Below, piece by piece: positions 17,535-25,826 of a DNA stretch of 64,000 nt. The stretch is from the NCBI GenBank assembly GCA_049514215.1, contig JBEKVI010000015.1:18189-82188 (forward strand). Reading direction: 5' to 3'. The notes below the pieces were generated by a model that was not told where the DNA came from, did no database searches, and saw only the letters and a program-made list of their open reading frames with translations. Position 1 is the stretch's first letter. The number at the start of each line of letters is the position of its first letter. This DNA is from BOG-994 sp049514215. GTDB taxonomy: Bacteria; Pseudomonadota; Gammaproteobacteria; Burkholderiales; Burkholderiaceae_D. Both the position numbers and the translations under genes were made by a program.

Positions 17535-18386
17535 ATGTCCAATATCACCCCTCCGGTTGTCATGATCTTTGCTGCCAGCGATCCCACGGGAGGGGCCGGC
17601 CTGCAGGCCGATCTCATGACCGTCTCGAGCATGGGTTGCCATGGCCTCACCGTCGTCACGGGTCTGACGGTGCAAGACACGACCGGCGTTGATGACTTCA
17701 TGGCGATCGACAGCGATTTCGTCAACGAGCAGGCGCGCGTGGTGCTCGAGGACATGCCGGTGGCGTCGTTCAAGATCGGCGTTCTGGGCAGTGTCGAGAC
17801 CGTCGCCGTCGTTGCCGAGATCGTCTCTGACTACCCCGATGTGCCTTTGGTGCTCGACCCGGTCTTAACCAGCGGCCGCGGCGACCACTTCGCCGACGAT
17901 GACGTCTTAAGCGCCATTCGCGATCTCCTCATTCCCCAGACCACGATCATCACGCCCAACAGCATCGAGGCCCGACGACTCGCAAGCCACGGCGAAGAAA
18001 GCGACGACGATGCGACCTCATTGAGCCTGGAGACGTGTGCTGCACGTCTGATCGAGTGGGGCAGCGAATTCGTCCTCATCACGGGCACACACGAAAACAC
18101 GGCCGAGGTCATCAACGTGCTCTATGGGGACAGCGGCGTCATGCGCAGCGACGCCTGGCAACGCCTCGTGGGCAGCTACCATGGCTCGGGCTGCACGCTC
18201 GCCTCGGCGCTCGCGGCGCTGTTGGCCAACGGGCTGGACATTCCCGAGGCGGCGCGCGAGGCCCAGGAATACACCTGGCAGGCGCTTGCCGCGGGTTTCC
18301 GTCCCGGGATGGGTCAATATCTGCCGGACCGCTTCTTTTGGGCGCGCGAACTGCAAGCCGCCAACGGAGCGCAAAGCGGTGGCTAG
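17535..18386 (+). CDS. thiD: Hydroxymethylpyrimidine/phosphomethylpyrimidine kinase
   Basis: Phosphorylates HMP and HMP-P to HMP-PP for thiamine synthesis. A 283-residue ribokinase-fold protein with ASDPTGGAGLQADL (14-27) near the start and the anion-hole GSGCTLASALAALLANG from about 217. The frame is open 45 bases further upstream, but ATG 17535 (MSNITPPVVMIF) gives the normal family start. It overlaps thiE by 8 bases, so HMP-PP kinase and thiamine-phosphate synthase are coupled. The 143-bp gap before it holds only weak promoter-like A/T runs shared with the divergent rubredoxin gene. Confidence 0.95.
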   Translation: MSNITPPVVMIFAASDPTGGAGLQADLMTVSSMGCHGLTVVTGLTVQDTTGVDDFMAIDSDFVNEQARVVLEDMPVASFKIGVLGSVETVAVVAEIVSDYPDVPLVLDPVLTSGRGDHFADDDVLSAIRDLLIPQTTIITPNSIEARRLASHGEESDDDATSLSLETCAARLIEWGSEFVLITGTHENTAEVINVLYGDSGVMRSDAWQRLVGSYHGSGCTLASALAALLANGLDIPEAAREAQEYTWQALAAGFRPGMGQYLPDRFFWARELQAANGAQSGG

Positions 18387-19044
18387 AAGCGATGCGCAGA
18401 TAAGCGGAAGACGCGTTTCGGGGCTTTATGCGGTCACGCCTGATGAGGCCGATACCGCGCGGCTCGTGGGACTCGTCATCGCCGCCTTGGAAGGCGGAGT
18501 CCGCTGGATCCAGTATCGCAATAAATCGGCGTCCGTTTCTTTGCGCGGGGAACAGGCGCGCTCTTTGCGCGCTGCCTGCGAGCGCTACGGCGCCTCGCTC
18601 ATCATCAACGACCATGTTGGACTGGCACGCGAGATCAATGCCGCGGGCGCCCACATTGGGGCAACCGATGGCGATCTGGCTGCCGCGCGGGATGCGCTGG
18701 GCCGCTCGCGCATCCTTGGGGTATCTTGCTATGCGAGCCTTCCCTTGGCGCACGCGGCCCTTGAGGCCGGCGCCGACTACGTTGCCTTCGGCAGCGTCTT
18801 TCCGTCGACGACCAAGCCGCAGGCGCCGCGCGCGCCCCTGTGCCTTTTCGCGCAGGCACGCAAGGAAGGGATCGCAGCCTCCTTGGTTGGCATTGGCGGG
18901 ATCACCCTGCACAATGTAGGAGAACTCATCGGGGCCGGCGCCGACGCCGCCGCGGTCATTGCCGCGGTCTTCGACGATCCCACGGCTGCGGTCGTGCGCC
19001 AGCGTTCCGAATCGTTCTTGCGTTCCTTCGCGCATCGAAGCTAA
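18379..19044 (+). CDS. thiE: Thiamine-phosphate synthase
   Basis: Condenses HMP-PP with thiazole phosphate. 221 residues, TIM-barrel. Visible motifs: SGLYAVTPDE, GVRWIQYRNK (usually VQLR.K), LIINDHVGLA, AHIGATDGDL, YVAFGSVFPSTTKP and VGIGGIT. The GTG at 18379 is chosen as start: GGAG sits nine bases before it and it overlaps thiD by 8 bases, whereas longer starts would lie deep in thiD. The hemL gene follows after 16 bases. Confidence 0.93.
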   Translation: MARSDAQISGRRVSGLYAVTPDEADTARLVGLVIAALEGGVRWIQYRNKSASVSLRGEQARSLRAACERYGASLIINDHVGLAREINAAGAHIGATDGDLAAARDALGRSRILGVSCYASLPLAHAALEAGADYVAFGSVFPSTTKPQAPRAPLCLFAQARKEGIAASLVGIGGITLHNVGELIGAGADAAAVIAAVFDDPTAAVVRQRSESFLRSFAHRS

Positions 19045-19060
19045 CGTTTTCGGGCCTCCT

Positions 19061-20347
19061 ATGTCCTCTCGCAACGAACTCCTCTTCGAACGTGCCCAAC
19101 GCACCACGCCAGGCGGTGTGAATTCCCCGGTGCGGGCTTTTCGCCAGGTCGGGGGCACGCCGCGCTTCATGGTCAGCGCCGAAGGTCCCTACCTCTGGGA
19201 TGCCGATGGCCAACGCTACGTCGACTACATCAATAGCTGGGGTCCGGCCATCCTCGGGCATGCCGATCCCCTCGTGGTCAAAGCCGTCCAGGACGCGGCA
19301 GTCAACGGCCTGTCGTTTGGCGCCCCCACGGAGGGCGAAATCGAGATGGCCGAGGAGATCTGCAAGCTCGTGCCGTCCATCGAGAAGGTGCGTCTGGTCA
19401 GTTCCGGAACCGAGGCCGCCATGAGTGCGATCCGGCTTGCGCGCGGCGCGACCGGCCGACCCAAGATCATCAAGTTCGACGGTTGCTACCACGGCCACGC
19501 CGACAGCCTTTTGGTCAAGGCCGGCTCGGGTCTTCTGACCTTCAATAATCCCAGTTCGGCCGGCGTTCCGCCCGAGATCACCCAACACACGGTCGTGGTC
19601 GACTACAACGACTGCACGCAGCTCGAAGAGGCCTTCGCCCGTTATCCTTCCGAGATCGCCTGCGTCATCGTCGAGCCCATCGCCGGAAATATGAACCTCG
19701 TTCGCCCAACGACCGAGTTCTTGCGCGCGCTCGAACTCCACTGCCAAAGGCATGGGGCGCTGTTGATCTTCGATGAGGTCATGTCGGGCTTTCGCGTGGC
19801 ACAGGGTGGCGCCCAGGCGCTTTTTGCCATGAAGCCCGATCTGACCGTCCTAGGCAAGGTTATCGGCGGTGGGCTTCCCGTGGCCGCCTTTGGAGGCCGG
19901 GCCGACCTCATGAATCAACTATCCCCCTTGGGTCCGGTGTATCAAGCGGGGACCCTCTCGGGCAACCCGATTGCGGTCGCCGCCGGAATCACAACGCTAA
20001 GGGCAGTTCAGCTTCCCGGTTTCTACGAGCGCCTGACCGAGCAGACCACACAGCTGGTCAAAGGCCTCTCGGCCGCGGCTCAAAAGGCCGGCGTCGCATT
20101 TAGTGCCGACAGTGTCGGCGGCCTATTTGGATTTTATTTCGCAACCGAGATCCCGCAACGCCTTTCGGACGTGACTGCAAGCGACATCGAACGCTTCAAG
20201 CGCTTTTTTCACAGCATGCTCGATGCCGGCGTGTATTTCGCGCCCTCCGCCTACGAGGCAGGATTTGTCTCGGCCGCCCACGATGGCGAAACGCTCAAAC
20301 AGACCCTAAGCGCCGCCGAGAAGGCGTTTGCACGCCTTGTGGCGTGA
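19061..20347 (+). CDS. hemL: Glutamate-1-semialdehyde 2,1-aminomutase
   Basis: Makes 5-aminolevulinate from glutamate-1-semialdehyde, the second committed step of C5-pathway haem synthesis, with PLP. 428 residues from ATG 19061 (MSSRNELLFERAQRTTPGGV). The PLP lysine is K266 in VLGKVIGGGLPVAAFGG; SSGTEAAMSAIRLARG and DGCYHGHAD are also typical. The stretch before the ATG is pyrimidine-rich and shows no Shine-Dalgarno sequence. The last 20 bases overlap the next gene if that uses the TTG start. Confidence 0.97.
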   Translation: MSSRNELLFERAQRTTPGGVNSPVRAFRQVGGTPRFMVSAEGPYLWDADGQRYVDYINSWGPAILGHADPLVVKAVQDAAVNGLSFGAPTEGEIEMAEEICKLVPSIEKVRLVSSGTEAAMSAIRLARGATGRPKIIKFDGCYHGHADSLLVKAGSGLLTFNNPSSAGVPPEITQHTVVVDYNDCTQLEEAFARYPSEIACVIVEPIAGNMNLVRPTTEFLRALELHCQRHGALLIFDEVMSGFRVAQGGAQALFAMKPDLTVLGKVIGGGLPVAAFGGRADLMNQLSPLGPVYQAGTLSGNPIAVAAGITTLRAVQLPGFYERLTEQTTQLVKGLSAAAQKAGVAFSADSVGGLFGFYFATEIPQRLSDVTASDIERFKRFFHSMLDAGVYFAPSAYEAGFVSAAHDGETLKQTLSAAEKAFARLVA

Positions 20348-21641
20348 CCGCCTCTGGGGCCTCGAACGCGGGCGCCTCTTCTGTGAAGACGCGAAGCGTC
20401 GCTCCATCGGCGCCTTGGGTGGATGCGTCGTAGGTCTTGTGGCTCTGGCGATAACGAGTGCCGCAGAAGAACCGTTTCCCAAGATCGAGTTACCCAATGA
20501 ATCACTGACGGCGGCAAGTGTCGCGCTCATCGTCAATGACCGCGATCCCCAAAGCGTCGAGACCGCTCGCTATTACGCTCTGCGTCGCGGAATAGCGGCC
20601 GAGAACGTTCTTCATGTGGCCTTTAGGGCCGATGCCGACGAGCTCGACCCGGCTGAATTCGAACCCGTCAAAAGACAACTCGACCAAAGGTTGCCCCCTG
20701 GAATTCGGGCCTTGGCGCTGGCCTGGACCCGGCCCTACCGGGTGGGCTGCATGTCCGTTACGACCGCGTTTGCCGCAGGCTTCGATCGGAGCTACTGCGC
20801 CAAAGGCTGCGGCAAGACGCAGCGTTCGCGCTATTTCGATGGCGAACACACGACACTCGAGGGCGCGCCCCTTCGACCCGCGATGCTCCTTGCGGGCAAG
20901 ACCTTGGCCGAAGTTCGCGACCTGATCGATCGCGGCGTGCGCTCGGACGAGACCTGGCCGCTCGGGACGGCCTATCTGCTCGACACCCCCGATAACACGA
21001 GAAATGTCCGGGCGCGCAACTTCGCGCGCGTTCAGGCGCTCCTTGCAGCCGACTACAGCGTCGCAATCATCCATGGCAGCGAGCTTGAGAATCGGGACGA
21101 CGTCATGTTCTATTTCACGGGGATGGAGCGCGTACAAGGCCTTGCCAGTCTGCGCTTTCGCGACGGCGCCATCGCGGACCATCTGACGTCCCTGGGCGGC
21201 ATGCTCACCGACAGCCCGCAGATGAGCAGCCTCGACTGGCTCGAAGCGGGCGCGACTGGCAGCTACGGCACCGTGACCGAGCCTTGTAACTACCCGGGGA
21301 AGTTTCCCGTACCCGGTCTGGTGATGGCGCACTATCTGAGCGGTGACACCTTAATCGAGGCTTACTGGAAAAGTGTGGAGATGCCGGGGCAAGGGGTGTT
21401 CATCGGCGAACCCCTGGCACGCCCGTTCGGAGGAACGCATCTTTCCTGGTCCGGACCGGATCTGGTTCTTGCGACCCGCAGCCTGCCCCCGGGGGATTAT
21501 CTGATCGAAGAAGCGAGCTGGCCGGGTGACCAGTTTCAGGATCGGGCGCGCGTGCGCGTCGTGCGCTTTGGACCGAGCGAAATTCGGATCGCCAATGCAC
21601 GACCGTCCCACGTCTATCGGATCCTGCCCGCAGCACTCTAG
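20328..21641 (+). CDS. TIGR03790 family protein, predicted exported
   Basis: Function unknown. The core SVALIVNDRDPQSVETARYY, GIAAENVLHVAF and LALAWTRPYRVGC is typical of the TIGR03790 family, and a C-terminal region around PGDYLIEEASWPGDQ looks like a beta-sandwich. A KRRS n-region followed by a hydrophobic stretch and ITSAAEE reads as a Sec signal peptide, so the protein is probably periplasmic or outside. The open frame begins with a TTG inside hemL. That start would leave about 24 residues before the signal peptide, so the true start is uncertain (another TTG lies near 20418). Several Cys residues (GC, YC, GC, PC) could form disulphides. Confidence 0.72.
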   Translation: MHALWRDRLWGLERGRLFCEDAKRRSIGALGGCVVGLVALAITSAAEEPFPKIELPNESLTAASVALIVNDRDPQSVETARYYALRRGIAAENVLHVAFRADADELDPAEFEPVKRQLDQRLPPGIRALALAWTRPYRVGCMSVTTAFAAGFDRSYCAKGCGKTQRSRYFDGEHTTLEGAPLRPAMLLAGKTLAEVRDLIDRGVRSDETWPLGTAYLLDTPDNTRNVRARNFARVQALLAADYSVAIIHGSELENRDDVMFYFTGMERVQGLASLRFRDGAIADHLTSLGGMLTDSPQMSSLDWLEAGATGSYGTVTEPCNYPGKFPVPGLVMAHYLSGDTLIEAYWKSVEMPGQGVFIGEPLARPFGGTHLSWSGPDLVLATRSLPPGDYLIEEASWPGDQFQDRARVRVVRFGPSEIRIANARPSHVYRILPAAL

Positions 21642-21816
21642 CTCCCTCCTCGGGAGCCCGCTTCCGATGACTCCTTCGGCCCGCCGGCCTAGGGGACGAA
21701 GGCTCCTGGAATCGACTATGATTGGTTCTGGTCACGGGCACGCGCATCTCGCAATATCGGGGCGCCCTCTTGATTTCCTGATCCGCCTTTTCCCCTCCGC
21801 CGATTTCATCGCACCC

Positions 21817-22929
21817 ATGAGTTCCCCCCCTGACCTCGCCCGCCCCGTCCCCAAAGTGGCCCTCATCACTGGCATCACAGGTCAGGACGGCTCCTACCTC
21901 GCCGCGTTTCTGCTTCAAAAGGGTTACGTCGTGCATGGCATCAAACGCCCGACGTCTCTCTTTAACACCGCCCGTATCGACCATCTCTATCAGGATCCGC
22001 ACGAGGAAAACCGGCGCTTTATCCTGCACTATGGGGACCTGACCGATTCGACGAGCTTGATTCGCATCATCGAGCAGGTGCAGCCCGACGAGATCTACAA
22101 TCTGGCCGCGCAAAGTCACGTCGCGGTCTCCTTCGAGGAACCCGAGTACACCGGCAATGCCGACGGCCTGGGGACTTTGCGCCTGCTCGAGGCCATCCGG
22201 ATGCTGGGCCTGACGCGCAAGACGCGTTTCTATCAGGCTTCCACCTCGGAACTCTATGGGTTAGTGCAGGAGACACCCCAGAAGGAGACGACCCCGTTTT
22301 ATCCGCGCTCTCCGTACGCGGCAGCCAAGCTCTACGCCTACTGGATGGTCGTGAACTACCGGGAGGCCTACGGGCTTTACGCCTGCAACGGAATCCTCTT
22401 TAACCACGAATCCCCGGTTCGGGGAGAGACTTTTGTGACGCGCAAGGTCACGCGCGCCTTGGCGCGCATCAAGCTCGGCCTTGAGAGCTGTCTCTACCTG
22501 GGCAACCTCGATGCGCTGCGCGACTGGGGCCATGCGCGCGACTACATCGAGGCGCAATGGCTCATGCTGCAGCAGGACCATGCCGAAGACTTCGTCATCG
22601 CCACGGGCAAGCAGTACTCGGTACGCGATTTCGTGAATTGCGCGGCCCATGAATTGGGGATGGAGCTCGCCTGGCAAGGAGAGGGAGCCCACTGCCATGC
22701 GCTCTGGGGCCAACAGAAGGTGGTCGCCGTCGATCCGCACTATTTTCGGCCGACCGAGGTTGCAAGTCTCCTGGGCGACTCCAGCAAGGCCCGGGCCAAA
22801 CTGGGCTGGACGCCCAAGACCAGCTTCATCGAACTGGTCAAGGAAATGGCCGCCCACGACCTGGCGCAGGCCCAGCGCGAAGCCTTGATCGTGGCGCACG
22901 GCTTTCCGGCAACGCGCAGCCATGAGTGA
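21817..22929 (+). CDS. gmd: GDP-mannose 4,6-dehydratase
   Basis: Converts GDP-D-mannose to GDP-4-keto-6-deoxymannose. 370 residues, an extended short-chain dehydrogenase fold: NADP loop GITGQDGSYLA, NLAAQSHVAVSFEEPEYT, catalytic STSELYG and YAAAKLYAYW, FNHESPVRGETFVTRK. ATG 21817 (MSSPPDLARPVPK) is the natural start; the frame stays open upstream without family similarity. It overlaps fcl by 8 bases. The 175-bp gap before it shows no clear promoter. Confidence 0.96.
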   Translation: MSSPPDLARPVPKVALITGITGQDGSYLAAFLLQKGYVVHGIKRPTSLFNTARIDHLYQDPHEENRRFILHYGDLTDSTSLIRIIEQVQPDEIYNLAAQSHVAVSFEEPEYTGNADGLGTLRLLEAIRMLGLTRKTRFYQASTSELYGLVQETPQKETTPFYPRSPYAAAKLYAYWMVVNYREAYGLYACNGILFNHESPVRGETFVTRKVTRALARIKLGLESCLYLGNLDALRDWGHARDYIEAQWLMLQQDHAEDFVIATGKQYSVRDFVNCAAHELGMELAWQGEGAHCHALWGQQKVVAVDPHYFRPTEVASLLGDSSKARAKLGWTPKTSFIELVKEMAAHDLAQAQREALIVAHGFPATRSHE

Positions 22930-23881
22930 AGTGGCGCGCCTGACCGGTCCGATCTACGTCGCAGGGCATCGTGGGCTTGCGGGTTCGGCCATTCTCGAGG
23001 AGTTAAAGCGGCGAGGCTATCGCGATCTTGTGACGGCTTCGCACGCGGATCTGGATTTGACCGACGCCGCGCGCGTCGACGCTTTTTTTGCAAGCGCTAA
23101 GCCTTGCAGCGTCTTTCTGGCGGCTGCGCGCGTGGGCGGAATTCTGGCCAACAGCACCTATCCGGCGGAGTTCATCACGGAAAACCTGGCGATCCAGTCC
23201 AACGTCATCCAGGCGGCGCACCGCCATGGCGTTCGCAAACTCCTCTTTCTGGGCTCCAGCTGCATCTATCCCCGCGACGCACCCCAACCCATGCACGAGG
23301 AATATCTTCTGACCGGTCCGATCGAGCCCACCAACGAGGCCTACGCGATCGCCAAGATCGCCGGCATCAAGATGTGTGCGGCGTACAACCGCCAGTACCA
23401 GACCGACTATTTGTGCGTGATGCCAACCAATCTCTACGGTAAAGGCGACACCTACGATTTGCAGAACTCCCATGTCCTGCCCGCACTCGTGCGCAAGGCG
23501 CACGAGGCCAAGATGCGTGGCGCGGCCGAACTGGTGGTGTGGGGGACGGGGACGCCGCGCCGCGAGTTCATGCATGCCGACGATCTGGGCCGGGCCAGCG
23601 TCTATCTCATGGAGCACTGCAGCGCGCGCGAACTGGGAGAGTTCGTCAACGTCGGAACCGGCAGCGACGTCGCTATTGCCGAACTCGCCGAACTCATCTG
23701 TCGCATCGTCGGATTTGCCGGGCACCTGCGCTTCGATACCACCAAGCCCGACGGCAGCCCGCGCAAACTTCTCGACGTCTCCCGTCTGAAGGCGCTCGGA
23801 TGGACGGCCTCGATCGGGCTTAAGGAGGGCATTCGCGACGCCTATGCCGACTTCCTTGAACGCGTTGCCAAGAACACCTGA
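22922..23881 (+). CDS. fcl: GDP-L-fucose synthase
   Basis: Epimerises and reduces the Gmd product to GDP-L-fucose with NADPH. 319 residues: GHRGLAGSAILEELKRRGY at the NADP loop, VFLAAARVGGILAN, FLGSSCIYPRDAPQPM, catalytic YAIAKIAG, and RREFMHADDLG. Its first 8 bases lie in the end of gmd, so the two enzymes are made together. The gene for GDP-mannose supply (manC) faces it 20 bases away. No fucosyltransferase is in the window, so the sugar's destination (LPS, capsule, exopolysaccharide) is open. Confidence 0.96.
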   Translation: MSEVARLTGPIYVAGHRGLAGSAILEELKRRGYRDLVTASHADLDLTDAARVDAFFASAKPCSVFLAAARVGGILANSTYPAEFITENLAIQSNVIQAAHRHGVRKLLFLGSSCIYPRDAPQPMHEEYLLTGPIEPTNEAYAIAKIAGIKMCAAYNRQYQTDYLCVMPTNLYGKGDTYDLQNSHVLPALVRKAHEAKMRGAAELVVWGTGTPRREFMHADDLGRASVYLMEHCSARELGEFVNVGTGSDVAIAELAELICRIVGFAGHLRFDTTKPDGSPRKLLDVSRLKALGWTASIGLKEGIRDAYADFLERVAKNT

Positions 23882-23901
23882 TCGGGAATCGGGTTCAGTC
23901 T

Positions 23902-25344
23902 CTAGGCCCGTCCGTAGCTGTCCTCGAAGCGAACGATGTCGTCTTCGCCCAGGTAAGAGCCGGACTGCACTTCGATCATCTCCAGATCGACTTTTCCTGG
24001 ATTCTCCAGTCGATGCAGCGTTCCAATCGGAATATAGGTCGACTGGTTTTCCGACAGGAGGAATTGTTCCTCCCCGCGCGTGACCCGCGCCGTGCCGCTG
24101 ACCACGATCCAGTGTTCGGCCCGATGATGATGCATCTGGAGCGAAAGCTGGGCTCCCGGGTTGACCACGATGCGCTTGACCTGGAAGCGCCCGCCCGCAT
24201 CGATGCTGTCATAGTAGCCCCAGGGGCGATAGATTTTGCGGTGTGCATCCGACTCGCTGCGGCCTAACGTCTTCAGACGGGCCACGACTTCCTTGACTTC
24301 CTGAATGCGGTCCTGGTGCGCGACCAGAACCGCATCCGGAGTCTCGACGACGATCACGCGATCAAGCCCGATGGCCGCAACAAGCCGATCCTCCGAGCGA
24401 ATGAGACTGTCCCGATTGCCGATGGCAATCACGTCGCCTTCGATGACATTGCCCTCGGCATCGGGGGTGCCCACCGCATGCAGCGCCTTCCAGGAACCCA
24501 CGTCGGTCCAGCCGGCGGCCAGAGGCACGACCGTGGTTTCGTTGTGATCCGTCGCACGCTCCATGACGGCGTAGTCGATCGAATCGCTCGGACAGGCCAG
24601 GAAATCATCGCGGTCCAAGCGCAAAAAATCGGCATCGCGCACCGCCTTGGCCACGGCCGTCTTGCACGCCTTCAGAATGTCGGGTCGATGGCGGCCGATC
24701 TGGGCCAGCCAGACTTCGGCGCGCATGACGAAGATTCCGCTGTTCCAGAGGTAGCGGCCCGACTCGACATAGGTTTGCGCGGTGGCCAGGTCAGGTTTCT
24801 CGACGAAGCGCGTGACCTGCAGCGCCGCTGTCTCGGGGCCGAGCACGGCGCCCGTCTCGATGTAGCCGTAGCCGGTTTCCGGGGCATCGGGCCGGATGCC
24901 AAAGGTCACGATGCGATCGCCGCTGGCTTCGCGGACGGCCTCCGACATCGCGCGCCGAAAGGCGGTCTCATCGAGAATCATGTGGTCTGCCGGCATGACG
25001 GCGAGGACGGGATCCTCGCCTTCGGCCACCGCCACGAGTGCTGCCGCTGTTAAGGCCGGCGCCGTATTGCGCCCTGCAGGCTCAAGCAGGATCGCCGCCG
25101 GCCTAATGCCGACCTGCCGCAACTGCTCGGCCGTCACGAACCGGTACTGCTCGTTGGCAACGACGAGCGGTGCCAAAAGCGCATGCGCGTCGGAAAGCCC
25201 CGGACCGGCCAAGCGTTTCGCCGTGGCCTGCAACATCGTCGTCTTCCCGCTCAGGGCCAAAAGCTGCTTGGGCGACTGCTCACGGGAGAGCGGCCATAAG
25301 CGGGTGCCGGAGCCACCGCACAGAATTACGGGTTGAATATTCAT
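23902..25344 (-). CDS. manC: Mannose-1-phosphate guanylyltransferase / mannose-6-phosphate isomerase
   Basis: 480 residues. The N-terminal nucleotidyltransferase (about 1-340) begins with PVILCGGSGTRLWPLSREQ and contains FVEKPDLA; the C-terminal cupin (about 360-480) has VKRIVVNPGAQLSLQMHHHR and EHWIVVSGTA. The first domain makes GDP-mannose; the cupin is the type II phosphomannose isomerase module. Start ATG 25344 (MNIQPV) places the G-rich loop normally; the upstream extension is a shadow. With gmd and fcl it forms a complete route from mannose phosphates to GDP-L-fucose, arranged convergently, not as one operon. Confidence 0.96.
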   Translation of the reverse strand: MNIQPVILCGGSGTRLWPLSREQSPKQLLALSGKTTMLQATAKRLAGPGLSDAHALLAPLVVANEQYRFVTAEQLRQVGIRPAAILLEPAGRNTAPALTAAALVAVAEGEDPVLAVMPADHMILDETAFRRAMSEAVREASGDRIVTFGIRPDAPETGYGYIETGAVLGPETAALQVTRFVEKPDLATAQTYVESGRYLWNSGIFVMRAEVWLAQIGRHRPDILKACKTAVAKAVRDADFLRLDRDDFLACPSDSIDYAVMERATDHNETTVVPLAAGWTDVGSWKALHAVGTPDAEGNVIEGDVIAIGNRDSLIRSEDRLVAAIGLDRVIVVETPDAVLVAHQDRIQEVKEVVARLKTLGRSESDAHRKIYRPWGYYDSIDAGGRFQVKRIVVNPGAQLSLQMHHHRAEHWIVVSGTARVTRGEEQFLLSENQSTYIPIGTLHRLENPGKVDLEMIEVQSGSYLGEDDIVRFEDSYGRA

Positions 25345-25516
25345 TCGGGCTTGGGCATGAAAAGATGTAAGACCGCGGTTGTAACAATCCATTACCACGT
25401 GGACACGACCAGGGGGCCCCAAGTTGCGTGGCCCGGCCAATCTCTCCCCCGGGAGAAACCAAGGATAGCCGATTGCGCTTGGGGCACGCCCGCTCCAACA
25501 GACGGGCCCATCTTCC

Positions 25517-25545
25517 TTTACTCCGAAGAATCAGCGAGCTAAACT
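25517..25545 (+). promoter_or_regulatory. Putative mgtA promoter far upstream
   Basis: TTTACT (25517-25522), a 17-bp spacer and TAAACT (25540-25545), each 4 of 6 to consensus. A start near 25552 would give an mgtA leader of about 275 nt. A second candidate, TTGACA at 25783-25788, has no good -10 partner before the mgtA ATG. Confidence 0.4.
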
Positions 25546-25575
25546 CGCCGGGTCGCAATTTTGAAGGAGCGTCCC

Positions 25576-25650
25576 TTGGACGCAGACCCCAGTAGCCGAA
25601 GTCGGTTCCCAACCGATCCTCTAGAAGCCCGATCGCGCCGCTGGTCGTAG
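25576..25650 (+). CDS. Possible 24-residue mgtA leader peptide (MgtL-like)
   Basis: A short frame starts with TTG at 25576 behind a strong AAGGAG (25564-25569, 6-nt spacing) and ends with TAG at 25650. It would read MDADPSSRSRFPTDPLEARS and four more residues. The acidic/proline start and arginine-rich end resemble in character Salmonella MgtL, a leader peptide whose acidic and proline-rich nascent chain reports magnesium level and cytoplasmic proline. No homology is claimed; the similarity is in composition and position. It may simply be a chance ORF in a G+C-rich leader. Confidence 0.35.
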   Translation: MDADPSSRSRFPTDPLEARSRRWS

Positions 25651-25741
25651 TTCCCCTAGCGTCTAGACCGGGCCCTGGGCCCGACTGAACGCCACGCCCC
25701 AAACCGAAAAGAGCGTCATCGGCGGCCACCGAAGCGGCCGC

Positions 25742-25754
25742 AATGCGTCGCATT
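25742..25754. promoter_or_regulatory. Operator-like palindrome before mgtA
   Basis: AATGCG T CGCATT is a perfect inverted repeat with a single central base, 73 bases before the mgtA ATG. It could bind a dimeric regulator such as a PhoP-like or LysR-like protein; this is inference. Confidence 0.3.
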
Positions 25755-25826
25755 TCACCAATGTGACACAAAACCTGCATATTTGACATGCAAGATCGGG
25801 CGCTTATCGCGCAGTAAGGAATCGTT

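Larger units (their letters stand above)
25345..25826. other. 482-bp intergenic region between manC and mgtA
   Basis: Contains, in order: the presumed manC upstream region, the weak promoter at 25517-25545, the 24-codon ORF and several inverted repeats. These are TCGGTT/AACCGA around CCC at 25602-25616, a 7-bp GC hairpin at 25669-25683, and a 13-bp palindrome with 6-bp arms at 25742-25754. The segment 25651-25826 has no other gene that I can support. The layout (long leader, small ORF, hairpins, then mgtA) looks like an attenuated mRNA leader. Confidence 0.6.
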
